Shown here in pieces: positions 10,380-24,332 of a stretch of DNA of 64,000 nucleotides (within the stretch, counting starts at the first letter, position 1; each line of letters begins with the position of its first letter). The stretch is from Symsagittifera roscoffensis (Eukaryota; Xenacoelomorpha; Acoela; Convolutidae): contig NC_087071.1 in the NCBI RefSeq assembly GCF_963678635.1, forward strand, positions 42,548,153-42,612,152, read 5' to 3'. The position numbers were made by a program, and so were the translations under genes. The notes under the pieces were generated by a model that ran no database searches, was not told the DNA's origin, and saw nothing but the letters and a program-made list of their open reading frames with translations.

Positions 10380-11052
10380 GATTACGATTGTTCGTATCAC
10401 GGAAAAATCGTGAATGTTTCGACTGCCCTTAAAGTCCCAATGAAAAAGTTTTTGATCGAAAAAAAAGGAGAAATAATCGAAAAAAATGTACTCTTTTTTC
10501 TATCTCTCACACCTAGTGTCATGCACAAAATGATACACGACTAATCATATCAGGGCAAAGACCTGAAGGTTCCGACTGTTTTAGGTCTATGGAGCAGAAA
10601 GAAATTGAAAAAACTAAATGTAATAGAAATATATATATATTTTTTCAACTTGAGAATTTTTTGAAAATCATACCCCCACACACCATATAGAGTACAAAGA
10701 GATAGATTTAGCTCCTTGTAAAAAAATCAATTATGGCAAATAAGCTTCCTTCAACCAATTTGGAACGACTTCTAAGACAGATTAAATTTCCGCTTACGCG
10801 TTATTAGCGCGAATTATATCGCGCGGTAATTGTCCCAATTCGGCCAAACTGGCAATCTTTAAACCCCCATAATTTTAAGAAATTGATCTAATTTAAAATA
10901 TGCTTTAAAACTTAAGCTCAGAACAACAAGAACTTTCGATTGATTTAAAAAATTCCGTCAAAAATGGCTAGTTAAAAAGCCGAAATTTGTCTGAAGAAAA
11001 AAGCCACCCCGAGCACAAATATTCCGTTACTTTCGTTACGAGAGGCGGAACA
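10380..11052 (+). mobile_element. H-family element H2 (10,541-11,052) preceded by a fragment
   Basis: 10,541-11,052 carries the family order: ctaatcatatcagggc hairpin, ggttccgactg, tctatggagcag, ccacacaccatatagagt, cgcgttattagcgcgaatta, ttggccaaa-like block, and gagcacaaatattccgttac at the end. A second start-like fragment (ttcgtatcacgg hairpin with gtttcgactgcc) lies at 10,390-10,440. Confidence 0.65.
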
Positions 11053-14000
11053 ACAATAATATCCAAGAGTACCATATCAACTGAATCAAAATGCCTGCTT
11101 CAATTCATTTGACAAATATTTAGTCTGCAGCTTCCGCTGCATTAGGACCTTATATGTAAATCTCGCGTTTGTAATGCCACAGTGTTCAAACAGACAACTT
11201 TCAGACCACCGCAACGGGTTCTTTTCTATGATCCCCCACAGTTTAACATTACGTTTCTCCTGGTTATTCCAGTTGTTAGTTTGGCTAGCTGCGTGCTTTT
11301 ACGTTGTAACGATTACATCTTCACAAAGTTTTGTTTGTTAAGAATTATTTTATTCTGACAATGTTGAAAATAATTGTTCACCACAGGAAGTTTCTTTTGC
11401 TTTGTTTTTTTCCATACTTTGGGTCTATATGATTGACTTTTTTATAGAACAAACACGCGTTCTATAATATAGCATGCAAGTTTTTAAAGTTTCTCTTGCT
11501 TTGACCGTCGTTATAGTTTGTCTGTCTTTTTGATATATTTTTTACGCCCTATGACTGGAATTAAATCCCATGTTGCTGTCTTTTATTACACAAGCAAAGC
11601 TCAACCAACCTTAAAACTCCCCCCCCCCCCAATAACTCTTAAGTGAATGTTACCTCACCGACATGACAGATTAATTAATTATTATAACATAATAAGGAAT
11701 CGTCGATTTAACTACCTTTGTAGTCCATCACAAATGAAATTGATTTAAAAAAATATTAAAATTTTTACTTTTAGCTTGTTTTTATGAATTGCATAATTTA
11801 TAAAGATTTCGATTTCTTTTTAGAATCGAAAAAATGATTGGGGAGGATACTTTATAGTAGATCACTTAGGGGGAGGAGATAGTACGGTTGATACCGATAT
11901 CGTTTTATGCCAATATCTATGTAATGAATGTTATATTTCAGATGTAAAATTTATTTTTTAACCTTAAGTTCAGATCTAAAATGGTTAAAGTTTTTCCCCG
12001 CTATTTATTCACATTGTAAATTAGTAAAACGGAAAAAGACAAAAAATTGAAAAATCAGATGTTTAATTGAAGTGCATATGATAAACGTTTTATGAAATGC
12101 TTAATCAAGGCTTATATACAGTAAGAATGAATTAATGAATTTCACCTTGTCTCAGATCTGAATATTTGTTGACTAGTCAGACAGGATCTGAATTTTTTTT
12201 AGCAGATCTATATTCCCGATAGGTAATAAACAAGACTATTCGTATCAGTGCAGAGCCCGGATTATCCGACTGCCCATTAACATCGAACAGTTTTATCATT
12301 TGAAGTTTTGACCGACTTCGAAATTTAGCCAATATTAGCAAATTTTAGGCGTTAAAAATTTGTGTCATGTTCGTAAACAAACAATATGACCGAAATATTT
12401 TTCCTTAGTTCAACTTGGAACGTTATTGCGGCGCTGGATAGTTTGCCAAGCGTAAAAAACGTGCGTTATTTTTCAGCATCAAAGTTAAAATCGAGCAGAT
12501 TAGTAAGACTCGTTACACAGCATTCCGAAGGTCATTTAAGGTTAGTCGTGAGCGCGAAACTTCGGATCACAAAGACCAAAGTGTGGGGCATCTAAGCTTG
12601 TTGATATGATCAACTTTCAACCAACGAAAGTAAAAGGGAGATTTTTAAGTTTCGATAGGGAGATTTGTCGATATTTTGAATCACAAAGCTTTGTTAAACT
12701 GCAAGCGTTGGCTTGATATCGGTTCAACTTTTTCAAAAGAACATAATTTTTTTTGAAAGATACAAAAATATTTTTTTCTTCAAAAACAAAATTTTTTCAG
12801 AGAAAATTTTTCTGCATATTGCCCGATAGTGAAAGTTGCGAAAAGCCTAAAGCAGCTATGAAAACCAAATTTGGTTTTCGTGTTTAAATGTGAAAAACGG
12901 GGTTCTTCATGATGGAGGGACCAAATGGAAAACTTTAACCAATCAGAATCGTTAGATGGCTAACTGACTTTTGCATAAAACCGAAGTTTTTGCTAAAAGA
13001 AAACGAAGTTATAGCAGCACAAGCACAGTGAAGTTTTGCTGGACAATTCGTTTCGATTTACAGACGAAAAAAAATGTTCAATTTTTTTTTTCAAAATCAG
13101 TTCTCGGTGTTTTTTTTCCAATGCCGACACCGATTTCACAGTTCTAACAATTTTTTTATATCTATGTTATTTTACAACCGCTCACTATTACTTTCAAACG
13201 CATAGATATGTTTTATATCTTGGAGTTTTTTGAGATTTCTTTGAAATTGTTGAATACTCAATTCCGATTGCCCGAAAATAATTGAAAAAAAAATTCCAAC
13301 ATTCAGTTAACAATCAGTACCTCAACCGCTTGCTACCGTCAAAAAAATATGCTTTCGTACTTTTTGTACCTTTTGTTTTTATTGTTTGTCAATTGGTTGG
13401 TTTTTCTCATTCAGTTTTTTTTTTCAGTTATACAATTTTTTCTATCAAAATTTTTGTACATACAAATTTTCAAATGATTGTTTAACCATTAATATTTTCA
13501 CCTTTCTTTTTTTGTCGTTTTAGCTCTATTGAAATCACGCTGTTAAGAGTTCACGTTTTATTGAACCTGCTGGTTAAGTTTTAACATTAAAATTACTATA
13601 TGATACGTGTTTTTTTTTCAGGTGCAGTGGTCGGATGAAGATATTTCTTATTACAGTAAAAAGAATTAGGCAAATGAATAAGCGGTATTTTTGCAGTTGA
13701 TTTTTTGTTGATATTGAAATCGCAGCCGATAACTGACCATTAAAACGATGCATTTTATCAGCTTATATTTCTGTAACTAAATAAAGTTTGTTGTCATTGT
13801 TAATGATTTGCTATTCACTTAAAAAATGTACAGCAAAAATTTATTCAACTATTTAAAATAGTTGCTTGAAGAAGAGAGAGAATTTATTTCTTATTGTTAA
13901 TAGCAAATATGCAAATTACGAGAATTTAAACAAGAAGCACCAGAAACAGTGAGGGGACAGTTAACGAACCGAATTGGGTTACAGAGCACTGACCGTTTTA

Positions 14001-16616
14001 TCAAATGAAATACGAATTTTGAGACCTTCAAAGAAAAGGAAAGATAAAAAAATATGAAAACATAAGAGAAGATTTTGGAAAAAAATACTTAAAATTGAAT
14101 AAACAAAAAGCAGCAGATTTATAGCCTGTCTAGGTAGGTTAATGACATAAGGTCCAAGCTCTGCGTCATTTTTTAAAATGATTGTTCAATCATAGTCGGT
14201 ATAAAACCAAATTAAATAAGAAAATAGTTCAGAGTCATCTCTCATAATTTGTGAAACACGCTAGCCGTAGACACCCCTATTCGGTTTCAAAAACAAAACT
14301 GGAACTTGTTCACTTTACGGTTACTGCTTCTACTAATTGTGTCCCATCCCTTGGAGCCTATCTCTCACTAGTAGAACTGATTGGGGGCTAAACGGTCAGT
14401 AGATACCTAACTGAGCCAATGGGGCAGTAACCAGCGAACAAGTCTAAGTGTGATTTTCAAAACGCCGAAGACGCATTGAAAACCATATACCGTTTCAGTT
14501 AGAAAAATTTTGCAACATGCAGGAACTCCACATCTATCATTCTGCGGCATTATCCTTGCATCCAAAAAAAGGTCAACAGAAAACAAATTTGATTAGCTCT
14601 TTATTGCTTAACGAAACAATCACGAAATTCGTGGGGTATGCGTATCTGAATTGGAAACTTGATCAAAAATTTTTAGAATTAGGGAATTTTGACTAAGTAT
14701 ATTAAAAAGTTGAACTCATCCGTAACTATTTGAAACTCTTTGAATTTTGCCTTCGAAATTAGGAATTCTCTTAAGATTAAAAGTTGACCTTCTGATCATG
14801 TACGACGGTTTATCAAAATCAAAAAGATCATTTAAAAAAGTTTCAGTGTGTTGTCCTGCTATTGATCGCAAAAAAGTTTCAAGAGTTCATACACTTGCAG
14901 CTGGTGAACTGTTAAAAGCTTTTCATCATTAAAAACTTGTCGATGGTATCATATTTTCTTTTGAAACGGTATTTGGACTTATTCATTATTGGAACACACT
15001 TAACAAAGCATTAGTTTACCACGAGTTCTATAAGGCTTGTGTAGGAAGTGCAACCATACACGAATATTGCATTTTGCAAAATGGGCTTGATATTAGAGCC
15101 ATGATAATCAATCATAACAGTTTTGGAAACATAATGACGCATTTCGAAACCATGCCACTTTCTTTTCTAAGCTTATAATATAGATCGTATAAAATTAATG
15201 TGAGAATTAAATGATAAATTTGCATCTGCATAAACACTAAGATCTTTGCATGGCCTTCAGTTTTTAAGGGTATACTAATAATAATGAACAATGGCTGGTT
15301 GAGGCACTGTTAAGAGATACACCAACTTGTACCGTTTTGTCCAGATTTAGAGATAATTTAATAAAATTAACTACTTATTTATAGCTTCTAAGTCTTTATT
15401 GAAGCTCTCGCTCAACGGGTTGTCTTCCCAAGGATGATTTTTTAATGATTCAGCTGCTAACTCAAGTGTACTAGTCAAAAGCAGTAAAAAACAGCTCCGG
15501 ACTTTGATATATTTATAAAAAACAAAAAAAAATGACAAACGGACCAAAAGAATTTCTGACTGGGCAGATCTGCTTTTATAGAGCTCGTGGTAAGCTAATG
15601 CTTTGTTAACTGAGTTCAAATAATGAATAAATCAAAATACAGAGCAGCAGATAAGAAAGAGCAAGCATTTTGATGTGGTTTATTCAATCACTTCCTTTAT
15701 TTGTTTATGAATTAAGCGAAAGAAATTTTACCGAGGTGTCAAAAAATCATAATTTTCTTCAAATAGAAATTAAATCAAAACTTTGTCAGATTTAACAGAA
15801 TTTTCTTTGAATCACTCATCGATTTAAATTTCTTGCTGATTTTTGTAGGATTTTCTTTTTTTGTGAAGTTTCACTGGTAGCCCAATTTCTATGCACATCC
15901 TTTGTCTAACGCATTGAAATACTTTGTCTAATGATTTATTCAAAAAAATGTTTTGCTTGCTTGATTAGTTTTTTTCGAAAACACGAAACTTACTTTTATT
16001 GTCAGAAAAAAAGTTGTTCCTAATGTTTATCTAACAATTTATTGAAAACAAAACAGTTATTTGCAAAGATTTGATATATGCAGAAAACAAAACGTTTATC
16101 CAAAACGATGTGTATAATGTCATCTTTTGATTGAAAGAAGCAAGTTAACATCCTCCCGCCAAAGCAGTTTTGAACAAGGAGAAGGTTAACTTGATTCCTA
16201 GATAAAATTTTCAGCAATTCAGAATCAAGCATTTTAAATGCAGTGCCTAGAAAAAACGTTTCAAACAAAAGACAGGAGTAGAAGATCTTAATTTAGTCTA
16301 ACTGCGGGAAGAAGGGGGTTGGAGGTTAATCTGGTTAAAATCTTAATCTGGTTTTACACAACAAGCTGCGATCTTTATATAGACACACCTATACTCGGGA
16401 AAATTATGTTTTTGTGATAAAAAATCGGAAAATAGTTTTATAGTGAGAGACATTCAATTTTTGCATTAATCTTGCGACAAGAAAAGGGTATTGCAATCTG
16501 GTACTAGACTTTTTCCTGTAAAACTAGACTAGATTTTTTTTGTCCCCAAGACTCCTCTGGGCTTCTGGCTTTCAATTCTACCTTTTTTCATAGTGTATTC
16601 AATTTCTTAGCGTTCC

Positions 16617-16692
16617 TGGCAAACTTAGCCTGGATATAACAAAAATGCCTGGGACAGCGAAAGTCCTGGGTTCGAGTCTGACTAGGATCTTT
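16617..16692 (+). other. tRNA-like sequence, B-box motif (left arm)
   Basis: Contains GGGTTCGAGTC, close to an RNA polymerase III B box. A 5' gttcctg could pair with 3' ctaggatc with one mismatch, and ggac-agcgaaa-gtcc is a possible anticodon arm. The variable and T-stem parts do not fold well, so this is a tRNA pseudogene or tRNA-derived SINE fragment at best. An inverted copy is at 18,910-18,990. Confidence 0.35.
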
Positions 16693-16779
16693 TTTTTTCA
16701 AACGAGAAATTTTCTGTTTAAGTTCTGCACATTCAAAAAATTGTGCTGAAAAATTTTACCCATATTTTTGGTTCCAATG

Positions 16780-17212
16780 GTTGTTTTTATCAAGACATGT
16801 GAAAGTTTTGGTTCACGTAATTTTTTTTCAACATATTAAAACTCTTTCGACAAATGTTTTTTTCATGTTTGTGTTGCATCGCAAGTAGTGGGAAGCTCTG
16901 CTTCGCCTCTGCTTAAGATTTATTTTATGAAGGCTTTTCTCACTTGTTCGAGAAGGCTATAATGAGAAAAAACAAAGCTTCATGTGCCTTAATGCTTTAG
17001 CTCGGCCCGTAGTTGTTTTTATCGAGTCATGTGAAAATTTTGTTTCACGTAATTTTTTCCAACGTATAAAAAGTTTTCGACTAAAGTTTTTTTCATGTTT
17101 GTGTTGCATCGCAAGTAGTGCGAAGCTCCGCTTCGCCTCTGCTTAATAATTTTTTGTATGAAGGCTATTCTCACTTGTTAGCGAAGGCTATAATGAGAAA
17201 AAACAACAACAA
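16780..17212. repeat. Two tandem ~200-bp units with a GCGAAGC hairpin (left arm)
   Basis: Two head-to-tail units, each with catgtgaaa, ttttcatgtttgtgttgcat, cgcaagtagtg, a gaagct...gcttcgcctctgctt hairpin, and gaaggct...cacttgtt followed by aaggctataatgagaaaaa. The same pair appears inverted at 17,992-18,400. The hairpin plus the short AT-rich end resembles the right end of R1 copy B at 6,035-6,057. Confidence 0.75.
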
Positions 17213-17991
17213 TCTCAGATTTGGGAGGATAGTCTTCGAGAAAAGTGAAAAACTTCCAAAAAGAAAACGGTAACAGATTAAAATATTCTACTTTTTCGAG
17301 GGCCAAAACTTTTGGAGTCAAAAATAATTTGGGCGGTGTAGTATAAGCAAATGAACTTCCCGAAACCCGTTCTGAGAGTTGAATCCAAAATCTCAGCTAT
17401 GACAAGGAGGTTTTCGAAAATATTCAAAAAGAATTTAAAAAAATGGTCGAAAATAATTTAAAATGAGATTTTTCAAAGGGCGATAATTTTTTGTGTAAAC
17501 TATTTTAAGCGTCCGCTAATGCTGAGGAGCTTCCCACAATCTCTTAACTCATTGTACTCTCAATATCAGATTTGAGATGTTAGTTTTCGAGAAGAGTCAT
17601 ACTGTACGTGCAAGAAAAAATTGGTCGTAGCCACTTATTCAGGGAAACTTTTCAAAACAGTTTTTTCCATTGGAACCAAAAATATGGGTCAAATTTTCCA
17701 ACACACCTTTTTGAAGCCTGTAGACAGAGGGGTCAACAAAAAAGACTATAGGGGAGTATGCATGTACACAAAAAAATGAGCGGTTTTTCAAATGATACTA
17801 CCTTTTTGAAAATCAGGACAACTTTGTGAGAAAATCTAACTAGAATTGAAATTGACAAACAATTGATCTTAACAAAAATTATATCTACCCACCTGTGCAT
17901 ATTTGGGTATGGTAATGCTGTAGTAATGATACACCACCATAATTCCGAATGAGATTTAAGTTGTTTAAAGGCACATGCGCAACCAGGTTGT
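17213..17991. other. Central spacer of the large inverted repeat
   Basis: About 0.78 kb not mirrored across the axis. 17,220-17,560 is a diverged, inverted R1-type repeat (aatctcagctatg and ccgctaatgctgagg match R1 blocks). 17,670-17,840 is a direct repeat of 18,412-18,580 (ggaaccaaaaatatgggtc and gaagcctgtagacagaggg). Confidence 0.7.
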
Positions 17992-18909
17992 TTTTTCTCA
18001 TTATAGCCTTCGCCAACAAGTGAGAATAGCCTTCATACAAAAAGTTCTTAAGCAGAGGCGAAGCGGAGCTTCGCACTACTTGCGATGCAACACAAACATG
18101 AAAAAAACTTTGGTCGAAAATTTTTTATACGTTGGAAAAAATTAGGTGAAACAAAATTTTCACATGTCTCGATAAAAACAACTACGGGCCCAGCTAAAGC
18201 ATTAAAGGCACATGAAGCCTCGTTTTTTCTCAATATAGCCTTCTCGAATAAGTGAGAAAAGCCTTCATAAAATAATTCTTAAGCAGAGGCGAAGCAGAGC
18301 TTCCCACTACTTTCGATGCAACACAAACATGAAAAAAACATTAGTCGAAAGAATTTTAATATTTTGAAAAAAAATTAGGTGAACCAAAATTTTCACATGT
18401 CTCGATAAAAACAACCATTGGAACCAAAAATATGGGTCAAATTTTTCAGCACAATTTTTTGAAGCCTGTAGACAGAGGGGTCAACAGAAAAGTTTATAGG
18501 GGAGTATGCAGGTACACAAAAAATATGCGGTTTTTTAAATGATACTCGTTTTTTGAAAAACAGGACAATTTGTGAGAAAAACCAAAACTTTTGCAAAATG
18601 GAATAATTTTCCATAACGGAAAAAATTTAACTTCCGCAAACAGATTGAACATACAACCAAGTTGACAAGTGCGGAGGGGAGTGCTGAAGTAGTGTTGAAC
18701 TTGAAATATCCCAAAACTAGCTCATTAAGCCGATGAAAAAATAGAACAAAAGAAGTTTGAGCGAGGAATTTTTTTTAGCGAAACAAGGAAATATGAAGTC
18801 AAGCTATGTAAAATTGCAAAATGTAGGCGTAAATCAAACACTAATATCAACATTTAAAAAATGTGCGTAGAAAAAAATGTAATTCCAACATGTGGCATTT
18901 CCCGTTTGA

Positions 18910-18990
18910 AAAAAAGATCCTAGTCAGACTCGAACCCAGGACTTTCGCTGTCCCAGGCATTTTTGTTATATTCAGGCTAAGTTGGCCAGG
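18910..18990 (-). other. tRNA-like sequence, B-box motif (right arm)
   Basis: Mirror copy of 16,617-16,692 (gactcgaacccaggac on the plus strand). It is the same degenerate tRNA-like structure, retained in both arms with few changes. Confidence 0.35.
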
Positions 18991-21900
18991 AACGCTAAGA
19001 AATTGAATACACTATGAAAAAATGTAGAATTGAAATCCAGAAGCCCAGAGGAGTCTTGGGGACAAAAAAATCTAGTCTAGTCTTACGGTAAAAAGTCTAG
19101 TACCAGATTGCAATTCCCTTGCTTGTCGCAAGATTAATGACAGAATTGAATGTCTCTCACTATAGAACTATTTTCCAATTTTTTATCACAAAAACAAAAT
19201 TTTCCCGAGTATAGGTGTGTCTATATAAAGATCGCAGCTTGTTGTGTAAAACCAGATTAAGATTTTAACCAGATTAACCTCCAACCCCCTTCTTCCCGCA
19301 GTTAGACTAAATTAAGATCTTCTACTCCTGTCTTTTGTTTGAAACGTTTTTTCTAGGCACTGCATTTAAAATGCTTGATTCTGAATGGCTGAAAATTTTA
19401 TCTAGGAATCAAGTTAACCTTCTCCTTGTTCAAAACTGCTTTGGCGGGAGGATGGTAACTTGCTTCTTTCAATCAAAAGATGACGTTATACACATCGTTT
19501 TGGATAAACTTTTTGTTTTCTGCATATATCAAATCTTTGCAAATCTGTTTTGTTTTCAATAAATTGTTTGATAAACATAAAGAAAAACTATTTTTCTGAC
19601 AATAAGAGTAAGTTTGGTGTTTTCAAAAGAAACTAATCAAGCAAGCAAAACAATTTTTTTGAATAAATCATTTTTAAAGATGATCGAAAGTATTTCCAAT
19701 GCGTTAGACAAAGGATGTGCTAAGAAATTGGGCTACAGTGAATCTTCATAGAAAAAAAATGAAAATTCTACAAAAAATCAGCAAGAAATTTAAATCGATA
19801 AGTGATTTGAGGAAATTCTGTTAAATCTGACAATGTTTTGATTTAATTTTTAATTGAAGAAGATTATGATTTTTTGACACCTCGGTAAGTTTTTTTTCGC
19901 TTAATTCATAAACAAATTAAGAAAGTGATTGAATAAACCACATCAAAATACTTGCTCTTTCTTATCTGTTGCTCTGTGTTTTGATTTATTCATTATTCGA
20001 ACTCAGTTAACAAAGCATTAGCTTACCACGAGCTCTATAAAAGCAGATCTAACCAGTCAGAAAATCTTTTGGTTCGTTTGTCATTTTTTTTTGTTTATTA
20101 TAGATATATCAAAGTCCGGAGCTGTTTTTTACTGCTTTTGACTAGTACACTTGACTTAGCTGCTGAATCATCAAAAAATCATCCTTCGAAAGACAACCCG
20201 TTGAGCGAGAGCTTCAATAGAAACTTAAAAGTATAAATAAGTGGTTAATATTAATAAATTATCTCTAAATCTGGACAAGACGGTACAAGTTAGTGTATCT
20301 CTTAGCAGTGCCTCAACCAGCCATTCTTTATTATTAATAGTATACCCTTAAAAACTAAAGGTCATGCAAATATCTTAGTGTTTATGCAGATGCAAAGTTA
20401 TCATTTAATTCTCATATTAATTTTATACGATCTAAGCTTAGAAAAGTAAGTGGCATGGTTTCGAAACGTGTCAATTTGTTCCCAAAACTGTTATGATTGA
20501 TTATCATGGATCTAATATCAAGCACATTTTGCAAAATGTAATATTCGTGTACGGTTGCACTTACTACACAAGCCTTATAGAACTCGTGGTAAGCTAATGC
20601 TTTGTTAAGTGAGTTCCAATAATAAATAAGTCCAAATACCTTTTCAAAAGAAAATATGATATCATCGACAAGTTTTTAATGATGAAAAGCTTTTAACAGT
20701 TCACCAGCTGCAAGTGTATGAACTCCTGAAACTTTTTTGCGATCAATAGCAGGACAACACTCTGAAACTTTTTTAAATGATCTTTTTGTTTTTGATAAAC
20801 TGTCGTACATGATCAGAAGGTCAACTTTTAATCTTAAGAGAATTCCTAATTTCGAAGGCAAAATTCAAAGAGTTTCAAATAGTTACGGATGAGTTCAAAT
20901 TTTTAATATACTTAGACAAAATTCCCTAATTCTAAAAATTTTTGATCAAGTTTCCAATTCAGATACGCATACCCCACGAATTTCGTGATTGTTTCGTTAA
21001 GCAATAAAGAGCTAATCAAATTTGTTTTCTGTTGACCTTTTTTTGGATGCAAGGATAATGCCGCAGAATGATAGATGTGGAGTGCCTGCATGTTGCAAGT
21101 TTTTTCTAACTATAACGGTATATGGTTTTCAATGCGTCTTCGGCGTTTTGAAAATTACACTTGTACTTGTTTGCTGGTTACTGCCCCATGGGCTCAGTTA
21201 GGTATCTACTGACCATTTAGCCCCCAATCAGTTCTACTGGTGAGAGATAGTCTTCAAGGGATGGGACACAATTAGTAGAAGCAGTAACAGTAAAGTGAAC
21301 AAGTTCAAGTTTTGTTTTTGAAACCGAATAGGGGTGTCTACGGCTAGCGAGTTTCACAAATTTTGAGAGATGACTCTGAACTATTTTTTTATTTAATTTG
21401 GTTTTATACCGACTATGATTGAACAATCATTTTAAAAATTGACACAGAGCTTGGACCTTATGTCATTAACCTGCCTAGACAAGCCATAAATCTGCTGCTT
21501 TTTGTTTATTCAATTTTAAGTTTTTTTTTTCAATATCTTTTTTTATGTTTTCAGATTTTTATATCTTTTCTTTTTTTTGAAGATCTCAAAATTCGTATTT
21601 CATTTGATAAAATGGTCAGTGCTCTGTAACCCAATTCGGTTTGTTAACTGTCCCCTCACTGTTTCTGGTGCTTCTTGTTTAAATTCTCGTAATTTGCATA
21701 TTTGCCATTAACAATAAGAAATAAATTCTCTCTCTTCTTCAAGCAACTATTTGAAATAGTTGATTAATTTTTTGCCATAAAATTTTTAAGTGAATAGCAA
21801 ATCATTAGCAATGACAACAAATTTTTTTTAGTTTTTTTTAGTTACAGAAATATAAGCTGATAAAATGCATCATTTTAATGGTCAGTTATCGGCTGCGATT

Positions 21901-24332
21901 TCAATATCAACAAAATATCAACTGCAAAAATACCGCTTATTCATTTGCCTAATTCTTTTTACTGTAATAAGAAATATCTTCATCCGACCACTGCACCTGA
22001 AAAAACACCAATCATATAGTAGTTTTAATGTTAAAAATTAACCAGCAGGTTCAATAAAACGTGAACTTTTTATCAACGTGATTCCAATAGAGCTAAAACG
22101 ACAAAAAAAAGGTGAAAATATTATTGGTTAAACAATCAATTGAAAATTTGTATGTACAAAAATTTTGATAGAAAAAATTGTATAACTGAAAAAAAAACTG
22201 AATGAGAAAAACCAACCAATTGACAAACAATAAAAACAAAAGGTACAAAAAGTACGAAAGCATATTTTTTTGATGGTAGCAAGCGGTTGAGGTACTGATT
22301 GTTAACTGAATGTTGGAATTTTTTTTTCAATTTTTTTCGGGCAATCGGAATTGAGTATTCAACAATCTCAAAGAAATCTCAAAAAACTCCAAGATATAAA
22401 ACATATCCATGCGTTTGAAAGTAATAGTGAGCGGTTGTAAAATAACATGGATATAAAAAAATTTTTAGAACTGTGAAATCGATGTCGGCATTGGAAAAAA
22501 AACACCGAAAACTGATTTTGAAAAAAAAATTGAACATTTTCTTTCGTCTGTAAATCGAAACGAATTGTCCAGCAAAACTTCACTGTGCTTGTGCTGCTAT
22601 AACGTTTTCTTTTAGCAAAAATTTTAGTTTTATGCAAAATTCAGTTAGCCATCTAACGATTCTGATTGGTTAAAGTTTTCCATTTGGTCCCTCCATCATG
22701 AAGAACCCCGTTTTTCACATTTAAACACGAAAACCAAATTTGGTTTTCATAGCTGTTTTAGGCTTTTCGCAACTTTCACTATCGGGCAATATGCAGAGAA
22801 ATTTTCTCTGCAAAAATTTTGTTTTTGAAGAAAAAAATATTTTTGTATCTTTCAAAAAAAAATTATGTTCATTTGAAAAAATTGAACTGATATCAAGCCA
22901 ACGCTTGCAGTTTAACAAAGTTTTGTGATTCAAAATATCGACAAATCTCCCTATCGAAACTTAAAAATCTCCCTTTTGCTTTCGTTGGTTAAAAGTTGAT
23001 CTTATCAACAAGCTTAGATGCCCCACACGGGGGATCGGTCCTTTGGTCTTTGTGATCCGAAATTTCGCGCTCACGACTAAACTTAAATGACCTTCCGAAT
23101 GCTGTGTAACAAGTCTTACTAATCTGCTCAATTTTAAGTTTGATGCTAAAAAATAACGTACGTTTTTTACGAGTGGCAAACTATCCATTGCCGCAATAAC
23201 GTTCCAAGTTGAACTGAGGAAAAATATTTCGGTCATATTGTTTGTTTACGAACATGACACAAATTTTTAACGCCTAAAATTTGCTAATACTGGCTAAATT
23301 TCGAAGTCGGTCAAAAAGTCAAATGATAAAACTGTTCGATGTTAATGGGCAGTCGGATAATCCGGGCTCTGTACTGATACGAATAGTGTTGTTTATTACC
23401 TATCGGGAATATAGATCTGGTAAAAAATATTCAGATCCTGACTGACTAGTCAACAAATATTCAGATCTGAGACAAGGTGAAATTCAAAAATTCATTCTTA
23501 TTATATCCAAGCCTTGATTAAGCATTTCATAAAACGTTTTTCATATGCACTTCAATTAAACATCTGATTTTTCAATTTTTTGTCTTTTTCCGTTTTACTA
23601 ATTTACAATGTGGATAAATAGCGGGGAAAAATTCCAGGCTTTTCACAAAAAAAAAATTCAAACTATAACTCTCGTCGACTTTTTTTGGTGTTTCTTCAAA
23701 GTCACGAATGCACCCAAAAAAATTTGAATCCCATACGCTCATGTAAACCCCTATTTTTTTTCAAGTTTCTAGCAAAAACATAAACTAGATTCTAACAGAA
23801 ACTATAATGGTTGAAAAACAACAAAAAAACGTAACAAATTGAGTCAGATAAATTTTTTCTCAGTTCTGAAACAAACAAATTAAACAAATTATCAATCTGA
23901 AATTGGATCTAAAAAAGCTGATCTTTCAATTTCCGAATGTCATTTTAGAAAAACTTTAACCATTTTAGATCTGAACTTAAGGTTAAAAAACAAATTTTAC
24001 ATCTGAAATATAACATTCATTACATAGATATTGGCATAAAACGATATCGGTATCAACCGTACTATCTCCTCCCCCTAAGTGATCTACTATAAAGTATCCT
24101 CCCCAATCATTTTTTCGATTCTAAAAAGAAATCGAAATCTTTATAAATTATGCAATTCATAAAAACAAACAAAAAATAATTATTTTAAAACTTTTGTTCA
24201 ATTTCATTTGTGATGGATTACAAAGGTAGTTAAATCGATGATTCTTAATTATGTTATAATAATTAATTAATCTGTCATGTAGGTGAGGTAATATTCACTT
24301 AAGAGTTATTGGGGGGGGGGAGTTTTCAGGTT

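Larger units (their letters stand above)
11342..17212. repeat. Large inverted repeat, left arm
   Basis: Reverse complement of 17,992-25,347. Matching pairs fall in order: 12,386-12,595 with 22,961-23,236, 13,282-13,485 with 22,136-22,330, 14,747-14,932 with 20,676-20,861, and 16,020-16,268 with 19,335-19,562. In one ~95-base stretch near 13,290 I count a single mismatch. The arm is about 1.5 kb shorter than the right arm because three blocks are present only on the right. Short open frames conserved between arms lack family motifs, mostly start at TTG, and are best explained by the high nucleotide identity. A smaller inverted repeat sits inside it: 14,980-15,035 against 15,565-15,625, the latter with a TATAAAAG motif on the minus strand. 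No transposase was found. Confidence 0.9.

Noticed and set aside
19203-19562. TATATAAA followed by a 75-codon frame as a small gene in the right arm
   Set aside because: The frame starts at TTG, the third copy near 5,150 lacks the TATA, and the protein is poorly kept.
12386-23236. Short ORFs conserved between the two arms as possible genes
   Set aside because: The arms are almost identical in nucleotide sequence, so frames are shared automatically; many start at TTG and none has a known motif. The 4,941-5,147 relative keeps only part of one frame.
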